Shown here piece by piece: positions 16,044 through 24,921 of a stretch of 64,000 nucleotides of DNA. The position numbers and the translations under genes are program-made. The notes below the pieces were generated by a model that saw only the letters and a program-made list of their open reading frames with translations, was not told where the DNA came from and searched no databases. The stretch is from contig CAWINS010000006.1 in assembly GCA_963837335.1 (NCBI GenBank), forward strand, positions 1 through 64,000, given 5' to 3'. This DNA is from RYN-230 sp963837335. GTDB lineage: Bacteria; Actinomycetota; Actinomycetes; Streptosporangiales; Streptosporangiaceae. Position 1 is the stretch's first letter; every line of letters begins with the position of its first letter.

Positions 16044-16955
16044 TCAGCTGGAAATCAGCTGGTCACCGGCCCGCACCGCCTCGGTCACCAGGTCACCCGC
16101 CATGAGCCGGGCCCCAACGGCGCTCGCGAGCTGGGGCGTGGCCCCGGCGCCGGCCAGGGCGAGCGGGGCGCGGCGGGCGAGCGCGGCGAGCCCGGGCCGC
16201 AGCGACTCGAAGGCCTCCGGGACGGTGGCCGCGAGGACGACGAGGTCAGGATGCGTGGCGTCAACGGCCCGCTGCAGTTCCTCGACCGGGGTGTTTATCC
16301 CGAAGTAGTCGATGCTCCACCCGTTGCGGTTGAGCACGATGCCGAAAATCATGAGCGCCATGTCGTGCTGTTCTCCGGGCGGGCAGGCGAGGATGGCGCG
16401 GGGCCCGTGGCCGCCTCCCCAGCCACGGGCCAGGCCCGCGAGACGGCCGCGGATGATGTTGCTGGCGAAGTGCTCCTGGGCGATGCTGGCCGTCCCGCGC
16501 TCCCAGCGGTCGCCCAGTTCGGCGAGGTAGGGGAGGACGACGTCCCGCAGCACAGCCGTCAGCGAGAGCTCTGATACCAGCCGGTCGAATACGGCCTGGG
16601 CGGATGGCTCATCGAATGTATCGAGAGCCTGCCGCAGTGCCGCGGCGAGTTCACTCACCGTGGCCGCGGCGAGGTCCGGCCCGGCGGGCGGGGCGGGGTC
16701 CGCGCTGGCGCTCCCGTCCTCGCGAAGCACGGTGCGCGCTGCCTCGGCGGCGGACAGCCCCTCGGCGAGGTGGGCCTGCATCTGGCGGATCCGCCCTTCA
16801 TCCGCTGCGGAGTACAGCCGGAAGCCGCCTGCTGATCGCACCGGCTGGAGCAGGCCGTAGCGGCTCTCCCAGGCCCGGAGCGCGTGGTCGGTGACGCCGA
16901 GGCGCCGGCTCAGCTCGCCGATGCGCAGCAGCGGGCGATCCTCGGGACTCTCCAT
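16044..16955 (-). CDS. carH: CarH/LitR-type B12-dependent photoreceptor repressor
   Basis: A 303-aa regulator. Residues ~10-75 are a MerR winged helix (RIGELSRRLGVTDHALRAWESRYGLL). Residues ~85-180 are the four-helix bundle that caps adenosylcobalamin, with the diagnostic W151-x9-E161-H162 signature. The C-terminal Rossmann domain has GEQHD, whose His197 matches the lower axial cobalt ligand. In characterised CarH, AdoCbl promotes tetramer binding to DNA in the dark and light breaks the Co-C bond, releasing it. ATG 16955 is preferred over the in-frame ATG 17027: the MerR fold begins at residue 10, and a TATAGT -10 lies 7 bases upstream of it, implying a leaderless mRNA. It diverges from a lipid-modification operon. 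Confidence 0.9.
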   Translation of the reverse strand: MESPEDRPLLRIGELSRRLGVTDHALRAWESRYGLLQPVRSAGGFRLYSAADEGRIRQMQAHLAEGLSAAEAARTVLREDGSASADPAPPAGPDLAAATVSELAAALRQALDTFDEPSAQAVFDRLVSELSLTAVLRDVVLPYLAELGDRWERGTASIAQEHFASNIIRGRLAGLARGWGGGHGPRAILACPPGEQHDMALMIFGIVLNRNGWSIDYFGINTPVEELQRAVDATHPDLVVLAATVPEAFESLRPGLAALARRAPLALAGAGATPQLASAVGARLMAGDLVTEAVRAGDQLISS

Positions 16956-16962
16956 GCAGGAC

Positions 16963-16992
16963 ACTATACATACCTTCGACAAAGATTTGACA
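16963..16992 (-). promoter_or_regulatory. Putative leaderless promoter of carH
   Basis: On the minus strand TATAGT (16968-16963) ends 7 bases before the ATG at 16955, so transcription would begin at or next to the start codon. TTGTCA (16993-16988) lies 19 bases further upstream as a weak -35. No Shine-Dalgarno is present before ATG 16955. The -35 overlaps the -35 of the divergent operon. Confidence 0.5.
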
Positions 16993-17015
16993 AGCTCAGG
17001 CGGTATGCCTAGGTT
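16987..17015 (+). promoter_or_regulatory. Sigma-70-like promoter of the flavoprotein operon
   Basis: TTGACA (16987-16992), a perfect -35, is followed after exactly 17 bases by TAGGTT (17010-17015) as -10. The predicted start site is near 17022, inside the tandem TCTAGAC repeats, so a repressor bound there would block RNA polymerase. Confidence 0.6.
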
Positions 17016-17051
17016 GAGTCTAGACAAACTCTAGACGGAATCTGGACAATG
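17008..17051 (+). promoter_or_regulatory. Tandem 11-bp repeats, putative CarH operator
   Basis: TCTAGAC starts at 17019 and 17030, TCTGGAC at 17041: three direct repeats with an exact period of 11 bp. A diverged fourth copy, CCTAGGT, begins at 17008 in register. CarH is known to bind tandem 11-bp direct repeats with one DNA-binding domain per repeat, and the element covers the -10 and start region of the operon facing away from carH. The last repeat abuts the ATG at 17049. Confidence 0.7.
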
Positions 17052-18392
17052 AATTCCATCGCTACCGGCCCGACGTCTTACCCGCCGCCCGCCCCTGAGG
17101 CCACCACCTCAGGTGTCCCCGCCCATTCCCCGCGCCCGTCCGTGGCCGTGATCGGCGCGGGGGTCTCCGGACTTACCGCCGCCTACCTGCTTTCCCGCAC
17201 CCACGACGTCACCTTGTTCGAGGCGGAGGACCGGCTCGGGGGACACGCGCATACCCATGACGTCGCCGACTCTGGCGGCCGGCGGCACGCCGTCGATAGC
17301 GGGTTCATCGTCCACAACGACGTGACCTACCCCTGGCTGCGCAAGCTTTTCGGTGAGCTGGGCGTGCAGGTGGCGCCCACCGAGATGAGCATGAGCGTTC
17401 GCTGCGATGGGTGCGGCCTGGAGTACGCCGGCGGCCGCGGCCTGCGCGGCATCTTCGCCCAGCCACGCCGCCTCATCGATCCGCGGTTCGCCCGGATGCT
17501 GTGGCAAGTCGGCCGGTTCCACCGGCGGGCCCTGGCCTTGCTGCGCACGAGCGGGGACGAGGACCTCACGACTTACGGCGAGTTCCTGGCGCGCGAGGGG
17601 TTCAGCGATCACTTCATCGCTCACTACGCCGTTCCGGTCGTCTCGTGCGTATGGTCCGCCGGGCGCGAGACCACGCTGGCCTACCCGGCGCGCTATCTCT
17701 TCCGCTTCCTGGACAACCACGGCCTGCTCCGGGTGGCCGGCTCCCCGCAGTGGTACACGGTCGCCGGCGGCTCACGGAGCTACGTCGAGCGGCTGGCCGG
17801 GCGGCTACCGGATGTCCGCGCGGCCCATGCCGTCACCGACATCACCCGGCACGCGGACGGCGTCGAGATCCGGGACGTGACCGGGCAGGTCACCCGGGTG
17901 GACCGCGTGGTGATCGCGACGCACGCGGACCAGGCGCTCAGCCTGCTCACTGACCCGAGCGACGCGGAGGCCGCCACCCTCAAGCAGTTCGGCTACTCGG
18001 CCAACGAGACGGTTCTGCACACCGACCGCTCGGTCCTCCCGCAGGCCCGCAGCGCCCGGGCGTCGTGGAACTACCGGATGACATCGTGTGACCGGCCTGA
18101 CCAGCCCGCCCTGGTGACGTACTGGATGAACCGGCTGCAGGGCCATCAGTCGCCGGAGGCCTTCCTCGTCACGCTCAACGACCGCGAGCGTCTGGACCCG
18201 CGCTCCATCGTCGCGGTCATGGACTACGAGCACCCCGCCTACACGCCCGAGATGGTCCGCGCGCAGTCACGGCTGGCCGGCCTGGCCACCGACCGCACCG
18301 TCTACGCCGGGGCTTACCACGGCTGGGGCTTTCACGAGGACGGATGCCGCTCCGGTGTCGAAGCCGCCCGGCATTTCGGGGTGACCTGGTGA
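17049..18392 (+). CDS. FAD-dependent oxidoreductase (amine oxidase/desaturase-like)
   Basis: A 447-aa flavoprotein. The dinucleotide-binding motif G36-x-G38-x2-G41 with an acidic residue at the end of beta2 (LFEAEDRLGGHAHT) is followed by a substrate domain with HAVDSGFIVHN and CVWSAGRETTLAYPARYLFRFLDNHGLL, and a C-terminal FAD contact YAGAYHGWGFHEDG. Homologues are annotated NAD(P)/FAD-dependent and usually stand beside DUF1365 and cyclopropane synthase genes. No Shine-Dalgarno precedes ATG 17049; the operator reaches right up to it, so the start could be slightly downstream or the mRNA nearly leaderless. First gene of a tightly packed five-gene operon. Confidence 0.9.
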   Translation: MNSIATGPTSYPPPAPEATTSGVPAHSPRPSVAVIGAGVSGLTAAYLLSRTHDVTLFEAEDRLGGHAHTHDVADSGGRRHAVDSGFIVHNDVTYPWLRKLFGELGVQVAPTEMSMSVRCDGCGLEYAGGRGLRGIFAQPRRLIDPRFARMLWQVGRFHRRALALLRTSGDEDLTTYGEFLAREGFSDHFIAHYAVPVVSCVWSAGRETTLAYPARYLFRFLDNHGLLRVAGSPQWYTVAGGSRSYVERLAGRLPDVRAAHAVTDITRHADGVEIRDVTGQVTRVDRVVIATHADQALSLLTDPSDAEAATLKQFGYSANETVLHTDRSVLPQARSARASWNYRMTSCDRPDQPALVTYWMNRLQGHQSPEAFLVTLNDRERLDPRSIVAVMDYEHPAYTPEMVRAQSRLAGLATDRTVYAGAYHGWGFHEDGCRSGVEAARHFGVTW

Positions 18393-19180
18393 GCGCCGTC
18401 GCGGCGGCCGTACCGGAGACGACCGGGCCGGCACCCGAACTGACGCCGCTGCCCGCGCTGCCTGCGCTGGTCGTCGGCGAGGTCACGCACCGGCGTCCCG
18501 GCCCGGTCCGCCATTCCTTCCGGCACCACATCTACCAGTGGCTCATCGACCTCGACTCGGTCCCCAGGCAGCCGGGCTACCTGAGCCCGTTCGCCAGCTT
18601 CAGCAGCGAGGATCACCTTGGTGACCGCCGCCTGACCATCAAGGACAACGTCGAGAACTACCTGGCCCTCAACGGTATCGATCTCGGTGCGCGGAGCCGG
18701 GTGCTCATGCTCGCCAGCGCCCGCGTCCTGGGCCATGTCTTCGATCCGCTGTCCGTCTTCTGGTGCTACGACAGCAGCGGGCAGCTCGCCTGCATCATCG
18801 CGGAGGTCCACAACACCTACGGGGAGCGGCACGCCTATCTCCTGCACCCCGACGAGGCGGGGACCGCCGTGACGGGCAAGGACTTCCACGTCTCCCCGTT
18901 CTTCGACGTCACCGGCACGTACGGGCTGCGGTTCACCCTGAGCCCGGACCGGGTGTCCACCACGGTGACGCTGCGCCACCAGGGCGCCGTCGTGTTCTCG
19001 GCGGCCTTCCGGGGCCGGCCGCAGCCCGCCAGCCGCCGGGCCCTGGCCCGGCTGCTCATCCGCCAGCCCCTGATGACCCAGCGGGTCTCGGCCCTGATCC
19101 GGGTGCACGGCATCTGGCTCTGGCTGCGTGGCCTGCCCATCCGTTCTCACCCGAACCACATCCGTCAGGCAGGTATCTGA
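18389..19180 (+). CDS. DUF1365 family protein
   Basis: A 263-aa protein with the DUF1365 signatures: HRRPGPVRHSFRHHIYQWLIDLD, a GHVFDPLSVFWCYD block, EVHNTYGERHAYLL, and KDFHVSPFF near residue 165. The family has no proven reaction, but it nearly always co-occurs with the flavoprotein and the cyclopropane synthase-like methyltransferase found on either side here. The GTG start at 18389 overlaps the TGA of the flavoprotein gene (GTGA), so the two are translationally coupled; the longer upstream frame lies within the flavoprotein gene. Confidence 0.92.
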   Translation: MSAVAAAVPETTGPAPELTPLPALPALVVGEVTHRRPGPVRHSFRHHIYQWLIDLDSVPRQPGYLSPFASFSSEDHLGDRRLTIKDNVENYLALNGIDLGARSRVLMLASARVLGHVFDPLSVFWCYDSSGQLACIIAEVHNTYGERHAYLLHPDEAGTAVTGKDFHVSPFFDVTGTYGLRFTLSPDRVSTTVTLRHQGAVVFSAAFRGRPQPASRRALARLLIRQPLMTQRVSALIRVHGIWLWLRGLPIRSHPNHIRQAGI

Positions 19181-19182
19181 AC

Positions 19183-20430
19183 ATGACCATCTCCTCCTCC
19201 ATTGTCTGGCCCGCTCTTACCAAACGCCCGCGGGCGCCTATGCGCGCCACCGTCGCCCGGCTGATCTTCGAGCACGCCGTGGCCGGGATTCCCGTCCGCG
19301 TCACCTATCCCGACGGCCGGGTACTCGGCAGCGGCTCACCGGCGTCGCCCGAGTTCGAGGTGGTCCGCCCGGCCGCGTTCTTCGCCCGGCTCGGCCGGGA
19401 CGCGAAGATCGGATTCGGTGAGGCCTACACGGCGGGGGACTGGCGGGCCGGGCCCGGCACCGACCTGGCCGACCTGCTGACGCCCTTCGCCTCGCGGGTG
19501 ACCACGCTGATCCCGGCCGCCCTGCAGCGGCTACGTGTCCTCGTCGACCGGCGCGTCCCCGCCAGCCAGGAGAACACCCTCGACGGCTCGCGAGCCAATA
19601 TCGCCGCCCATTACGACCTGAGCAACGAACTTTTCGCCGCGTTCCTGGACCCCACGATGAGCTACTCGTCCGCCTGGTTCGGCGACAGCGAGCTGATCGC
19701 GGCGGTCACCTCGCTTGAGCAGGCGCAGCTCCGCAAGATCGACGGCATCCTCGACCTCGCGGGTGTCCGGGAAGGCAGCCGGGTGCTGGAAATCGGATCA
19801 GGCTGGGGGTCACTGGCCATCCGCGCCGCGCAGCGCGGCGCCCACGTCACGGCGATCACCCTGTCCCGCGAGCAGATGCAGCTGGCCCGTGAGCGGGTGG
19901 CAGCCGCCGGCCTCTCCTCGCTCGTAGAGGTGCGCGTGCAGGACTACCGCGAAGTCGGCGGCGAGTACGACGCCATCGTCAGTGTCGAGATGATCGAGGC
20001 CGTGGGGGAGGCTTACTGGCCCGCCTACCTGTCCACCCTTGACCGGCTCCTCGCTCCTGGCGGCAGGATCAGCCTCCAGGCCATCACCATGGCGCATGAC
20101 CGCTTCCTCGCTACCCGGCACAGCTTCAGCTGGATCCAGAAGCACATCTTCCCCGGCGGCATCATCCCGTCTCTTCGCGCAGTCGACGACGTCCTCGCCG
20201 CCCACACCACGTTGCGCGTGAGCCGGCAGCGTGAGCTGCGGCCGCACTACGCGCGGACCCTGCGGCTGTGGCGCGAGCGCTTCCTCAGCCAGTGGCCGCA
20301 CATCCACGCTCAGGGCTTCGACGAGGCTTTCCGCCGCACGTGGGAGTTCTACCTCGCTTATAGCGAGGCTGGCTTCCGCAGTGGGTACCTGGGGGTCAGC
20401 CAGCTCCAGCTGACCAGGGGCTCAGCATGA
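19183..20430 (+). CDS. Cyclopropane-fatty-acyl-phospholipid synthase-like methyltransferase
   Basis: A 415-aa SAM-dependent enzyme of the CFA/UfaA family that acts on unsaturated acyl chains of membrane phospholipids. The N-terminal lipid-binding region (~1-130) leads to NIAAHYDLSNELFAAFLDPTMSYSSAWF, then SAM motif I VLEIGSGWGSLAIRAA (about residues 200-215), ITLSREQMQLA, and the SVEMIEAVGEAYWPAYL block. The product could be cyclopropane, methyl-branched or furan-precursor acyl chains; sequence alone does not decide. ATG 19183 is 2 bp after the DUF1365 stop. The 3' end overlaps the SDR start (ATGA at 20427). Confidence 0.93.
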   Translation: MTISSSIVWPALTKRPRAPMRATVARLIFEHAVAGIPVRVTYPDGRVLGSGSPASPEFEVVRPAAFFARLGRDAKIGFGEAYTAGDWRAGPGTDLADLLTPFASRVTTLIPAALQRLRVLVDRRVPASQENTLDGSRANIAAHYDLSNELFAAFLDPTMSYSSAWFGDSELIAAVTSLEQAQLRKIDGILDLAGVREGSRVLEIGSGWGSLAIRAAQRGAHVTAITLSREQMQLARERVAAAGLSSLVEVRVQDYREVGGEYDAIVSVEMIEAVGEAYWPAYLSTLDRLLAPGGRISLQAITMAHDRFLATRHSFSWIQKHIFPGGIIPSLRAVDDVLAAHTTLRVSRQRELRPHYARTLRLWRERFLSQWPHIHAQGFDEAFRRTWEFYLAYSEAGFRSGYLGVSQLQLTRGSA

Positions 20431-21215
20431 ATCTGGCCGGGAAGACCGCCTGGGTCGTCGGCGGATCCAGCGGAATCGGCGCCGCCGTGGCCCGCGAGCT
20501 CCTCCGCCGCGGCGCGACCGTCGCGATCTCGGCCCGCCGGGAAGACCGGCTGGCCGAGGTATCGGGAGGGGCCATGCTGGCCGTGCCCGTCGACGTCACC
20601 GACGCGGCCTCGGTCGTGGCGGCCGCCACCCGGGTCCGCGAAGAACTCGGTCCCATCGACCTCGCGGTGCTGTCCGCGGGCTACTGGAAGCAGATGGACC
20701 CGGCGCACTGGGACACCGCGCTGTTCGACCAGCACATCCAGACCAACCTCAGCGGGATGAGCAACTCCATCGCGGCGGTGCTCCCCGGGATGCTGCGGCG
20801 ACGCCGCGGCGTCATCGCCGGCGTCGCCTCCGTGGCCGGCTTCCGGGGGCTGGCGGGCGCCGAAGCCTACGGGGCGACCAAGGCCGCCCAGATCAACCTG
20901 CTCGAGTCGCTGCGCGTCCATGTCGCCCGGACCGGGGTGCAGGTCACCACGATCTGCCCCGGCTTCGTCCGGACCGAGCTCACGGCAGGCAACCCCTTCC
21001 CCATGCCGTTCATCATCGAGCCCGGCCAGGCCGCGCGGTCCATCTGCGACGGCCTCGAGCGCGAGCGCACGGAAATCGTCTTTCCTGCGCCGATGGCCCT
21101 GCTGATGAAGGCCGCACGCCTGGTCCCCGCCCGCATCTGGACGGCCCTGTGGGCGCGCACCTCGATCGCCAGCCCCGCCCCGGCCGAGGACTCCGCCCTG
21201 GCCAGGAAGAGCTGA
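20427..21215 (+). CDS. Short-chain dehydrogenase/reductase
   Basis: A 262-aa classical SDR. The NAD(P) motif VVGGSSGIGAAVA (residues ~9-21), the SARREDR segment that favours NADPH, VLSAGYW, the catalytic serine in IAGVASVAG and the Y148-x3-K152 pair (EAYGATKA) are all present. The C-terminal stretch with ALLMKAARLVPARIWTALWA is hydrophobic and may bind membrane or a lipid substrate, consistent with its place in a lipid-modifying operon. It overlaps the methyltransferase gene by 4 bp and precedes the SRPBCC gene by 7 bp. Confidence 0.92.
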   Translation: MNLAGKTAWVVGGSSGIGAAVARELLRRGATVAISARREDRLAEVSGGAMLAVPVDVTDAASVVAAATRVREELGPIDLAVLSAGYWKQMDPAHWDTALFDQHIQTNLSGMSNSIAAVLPGMLRRRRGVIAGVASVAGFRGLAGAEAYGATKAAQINLLESLRVHVARTGVQVTTICPGFVRTELTAGNPFPMPFIIEPGQAARSICDGLERERTEIVFPAPMALLMKAARLVPARIWTALWARTSIASPAPAEDSALARKS

Positions 21216-21222
21216 GGATTCC

Positions 21223-21651
21223 ATGAAAGTGCAGCAGACCGTCGTCGTCGATAAGCCGCTGGAGGCAGTGTTCGGCTACCTCTCCGACTTCACCACGACC
21301 ACCGAATGGGACCCGGGCACGGTGGTCACCGTGAACCAGCAAGGGGACGGCGGAGTCGGCACCACCTACCTCAACACCTCGAAGTTCCTGGGCCGGGAGA
21401 CCCAGCTGACTTACATCGTGCATGACTTCGTCCCCGGCAGGCGGGTTCAGCTGTACGGGGAGAACAAGACGGTGATCGCCATCGACACGATGACCTTCCG
21501 CACCGTCGGCGCCGCCACCGAGGTGACCTACACCGCCGAGTTCACCTTCAAGGGTGCGGTCCGCCTGATCGCCCCCATGCTCAGGGCCGCCTTCGACCGG
21601 CTCGGCGCCGAGGCGGAGATCGGCATGCGCCAGGCACTGAATCGGCTCTGA
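21223..21651 (+). CDS. SRPBCC (START/polyketide cyclase-like) protein
   Basis: A 142-aa helix-grip protein: MKVQQTVVVDKPLEAVFGYLSDF at the start, the TTTEWDPGT block, central antiparallel strands, and a long C-terminal helix (AAFDRLGAEAEIGMRQALNRL). SRPBCC folds hold hydrophobic ligands in a deep cavity, so it may carry or modify the lipid or a cofactor of this operon. It is the last gene, 7 bp after the SDR gene; the next gene has its own ribosome-binding site 156 bp later. Confidence 0.9.
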   Translation: MKVQQTVVVDKPLEAVFGYLSDFTTTTEWDPGTVVTVNQQGDGGVGTTYLNTSKFLGRETQLTYIVHDFVPGRRVQLYGENKTVIAIDTMTFRTVGAATEVTYTAEFTFKGAVRLIAPMLRAAFDRLGAEAEIGMRQALNRL

Positions 21652-21807
21652 CCAACCGGGGCCAGGTACGGCGCCAGCGGCCGGATCAGCACAGTCAGCC
21701 CCCCGTGCTGCCACCCCGGGCGGAGGTGATCGGCGGACTATTCCCGTGAACCCTGTCGTATGGAACGATCATGCGGGATCCACCCATTCCGTAATGGAGG
21801 CAGCAGA

Positions 21808-24800
21808 ATGTCCTTAACCCTCCGTAAGGCTGCTTCGTCGCTCGGTGCGGCCGCACTCGGCGTCACGGCGATGACCGGCGTCGGCCTGGCCGCCGGTCCG
21901 CCCGCCCTGGCCAGTACGGGGCCCAGCTTTTCTAAGCTGAGCCCGGGCCAGGTCCAAGCCCGCTCGTCCGGCAAGCAAGAGCGCATGGTGGTCGTGTTCG
22001 ACAACCAGCTCGCCAACCTGCCGGCGAACCGGGCCCACCGGCACGCCCGGGAAACAACGGCCGCGTCCATGCAGGCTCCGCTGGTAACCCAGCTGAAGCA
22101 GGTCGGGGCCACGCATATCACGCGCCTTTCGATCCTCAACGCTGTCGCGGCGGCCATGCCGGCGTCTGAGGCACGGGCACTCAGCCACACCCAGGGCGTC
22201 AAGGAGGTCGTCCCCGACGGGACCATCATCATCGGGGACGCCACGTCGAAGACGAAGACGGTAGCCGCCTCCCAGGTCCGCAAGTCGGCCTTCTCGGCCA
22301 CGGCGGCTGACGGACAGCAATCGTGCCATGCGCCTGGCGGCAAGCCGCTGGTGGAACCTGAAGCTCTCACCAGCATCCACGACACGTCCGCGACGGCGAC
22401 GGGCCAGGGCGTCATCGTCGGGAACGTCGACGCCGACACGCTGGCCGGGAACCCCAATATGATCCGGCCCAACGGGCAGCACGTGATCATCGACGCCCCG
22501 GACCCGACCGAGAACGTCTTCAGCGACGAGTTCAACGGAGACGTCTCCACCATCGCCGCCCAGGGCACGGTCACCTACACCTACGCGTCTCAGCTGCCCT
22601 TCGCGAACATCCCCGCGAACTGCAGCTTCCGGATCGTGGGTGACGCCCCCGGCGCCTCTCTGCTCACCACCGGTTTCTTCTCCGACACCAACTCGCAGGG
22701 TCAGATCGTGGCTCCCGAGTCGCAGGTCATCGCCGGGCTGCAGCAGGCGACGAACGAGGGTGTCAACGTCGTGTCGGAGTCCTACGGCTTCGGCGCGCTG
22801 CCGGGTGCCAACGACGACCTGCTCGAGCCGACGAACGACGCCATGGTTGCCGCGGGCGTTGTCGTCGTCGAGAGCGCGGGCGACAGCGGCTCATCCGGCA
22901 CGGTCGAGGCCCCTGCCGATGACCCCAACGTCATCGACGCCGCCGGGTCGAACGACCTCCGGCTCCTGGCCCAGGCCGATGGCTACACCAAGGGCTGGGA
23001 AAACGACAACATGACGACCCTGTCGTCGGGCGGCACCGCTCCCAATGGCGCCGTGGTCGACCTGGTCGCCCCCGGCTACCTGGCGCTCGCTGCCGCCGGC
23101 GCTGGCCAGGACCCGCCCCTTCCGACCGAGGCCTTCGGCGGTACGAGCCAGTCGGCCCCGTTCATCTCCGGTGCCGCCGCGGACGTGATCCAGGCCTACC
23201 GTGACAGCCACGGTGGCACTACCCCGACGCCAGCCATGGTGAAGCAGATCCTCACCAGCACGGCTACCGACATCGGCGCCGAGTCAGACCAGCAGGGCGC
23301 TGGCCTCCTGAACATCGACGCGGCCGTCAAGGCGGCCCGGCAGATGCCGGGCACGTCGGTGACGCAGTCCGGCACTCCCGAACTGGTGGACACCCCCACC
23401 CAGGTCGACGTGCAGGGCCAGGGCGGCTCCACGGTCCACAGCTCGGTCACCCTGTACAACGCCTCCTCCCGCCCCGAGCGGGTGGCCGGCACCTACCGGC
23501 AGCTTGGCGGCGAGACGGCCTTCGGCAGGCCCGTCACCGAGAACGTCAGCGCCCCGGCGGCGGGCGCCGCGATTCCCGCCCAGGGGGCGACCGCGGCGGC
23601 ACCGATCCACTTCACGGTGCCCAAGGGCGTCAGCGTGCTCGATGCCGACATGCGCTGGCCGGACCCGACCAACAGCGATGACAACATCCTGACCTTCATC
23701 CTGACCGACCCGGCCGGGAGGCTGGCCCAGCTGTCGTACGACTACGGCGCCTCCAACGGGGATAACGCCAGCCCGGACATCCAGCACAGCACGGTCGAGC
23801 ATCCGATGTCCGGAACCTGGACGGCCCAGATCGTGTGGGCCAATGGCCGCGGCCACGTGCAGACCGCGCCGGACACTCCAGGGCCTTACACCGGGACCGT
23901 GACCTTCCAGGCCAGCGGCCAGAACTTCACGACCAGCCCGGCGTCGGCGCCCGTCACCATCGCGCCCCGCAGCTCGGTAAGCGTGCCGCTCAGCATCGCC
24001 CTCCCCCGGGCTCCCGGCGATGCTCCCGAGTCGGTGCAGTTCACCGGGTCCGAACGGGCTCGAGAGCTCGGTGCCGATCGCCCGGCGTACCCTCATCCCG
24101 TCGGCCGGTGGGTCGTTCGGCGCCACCCTGACCAGCTCGGTATCTCGCGGTCCCGGGCAGATCAAGACGTTCTACGTGAACGTGCCCCAGGGTGCGAAGG
24201 ACCTCGACGTGTCGTTCTTCGCGCCGGACCACGCCACCGACGACCCGGTGTACTACTACCTGTTCTCGCCGGCCGACCTCGCAGCCTGCGTCACCGAGTC
24301 AGGGAACATTGATGTCACGCCGCTCGACACCACGCCGACGCCCGACAACCCGACCGGGAACGCCTCGCTCATCGCCGCCGATCCCCAGCCAGGTCTGTGG
24401 GAGATCGACGTGATGCAGGGCGCCACGACCGACGGGACGGTGTTCTCCCAGACCGTCACCGGGGTCGTCTCGTACAACCGGCTCGCGCCGGTGACCGAGT
24501 CCGGTCTCCCGACGTCGGCGTCGACGACCGTCGCTACCGGCGCCAGCGTCCCGATCACGGTGCAGGTCAAGAACACGACGAACCACGTCGGGCTCTTCGT
24601 GCTGGAACCGTCGGGCAACGACATCACTGGCGGCGCCACCGCCGCGCCAGTGGAGCTGGCGCCCGGAGCCACGGGAACACTGACAGCGACCCTGTCACCC
24701 ACGGCAGCTGCGGGTACCGCGGTGAGCGGCACCCTCAGCGTCATCCAGTCGACGGACTTGACCGACGCTGAGCCCGCCGTCGGGTTCCCGGCGTCCTTCT

Positions 24801-24844
24801 CCGACATCCATGATTTCGCCTACGCCTACACAGTCGGGAGCTAG
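21808..24844 (+). pseudogene. Large secreted S8/S53-like serine peptidase, one frameshift
   Basis: About 1,012 aa across two frames. Signal peptide ends near ALA (residue ~35); an I9-like propeptide spans ~50-140; the catalytic domain follows. The nucleophile is S447 in GGTSQSAP. No HGTxVAG histidine motif is seen. Instead there are E241-FNG-D245 (ExxxD), ESYG and D359 in GDSG where subtilisins have Asn; these resemble sedolisin (S53) features. The C-terminal ~500 residues are beta-rich Fn3/PPC-like domains with a final GTLSVIQ repeat. At ~24050 (ttcaccgggtccgaacggg) the frame shifts; both sides are intact. GGAGG precedes ATG 21808. A perfect hairpin follows the stop. Confidence 0.8.
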
Positions 24845-24873
24845 CCCGAGCCGCTAGCACCCGGAACAACGGC

Positions 24874-24905
24874 ACGGCCCGGGCCTGGTCGCAGGCCCGG
24901 GCCGT
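24874..24905 (+). terminator. Hairpin terminator after peptidase gene
   Basis: A perfect 14-bp inverted repeat, ACGGCCCGGGCCTG / CAGGCCCGGGCCGT, with a 4-base loop (GTCG), 30 bp after the peptidase stop. There is no T-run, as usual for actinomycete terminators. Confidence 0.85.
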
Positions 24906-24921
24906 CGCTGTAGGACCGGAC

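Noticed and set aside
18332..19159. Long minus-strand frame opposite the DUF1365 gene
   Set aside because: Antisense shadow of a well-supported gene, without motif or ribosome-binding site.
18763..19182. Possible 140-residue N-terminal extension of the cyclopropane synthase-like protein
   Set aside because: It lies inside the DUF1365 gene in another frame and is low-complexity; the family start is at 19183.
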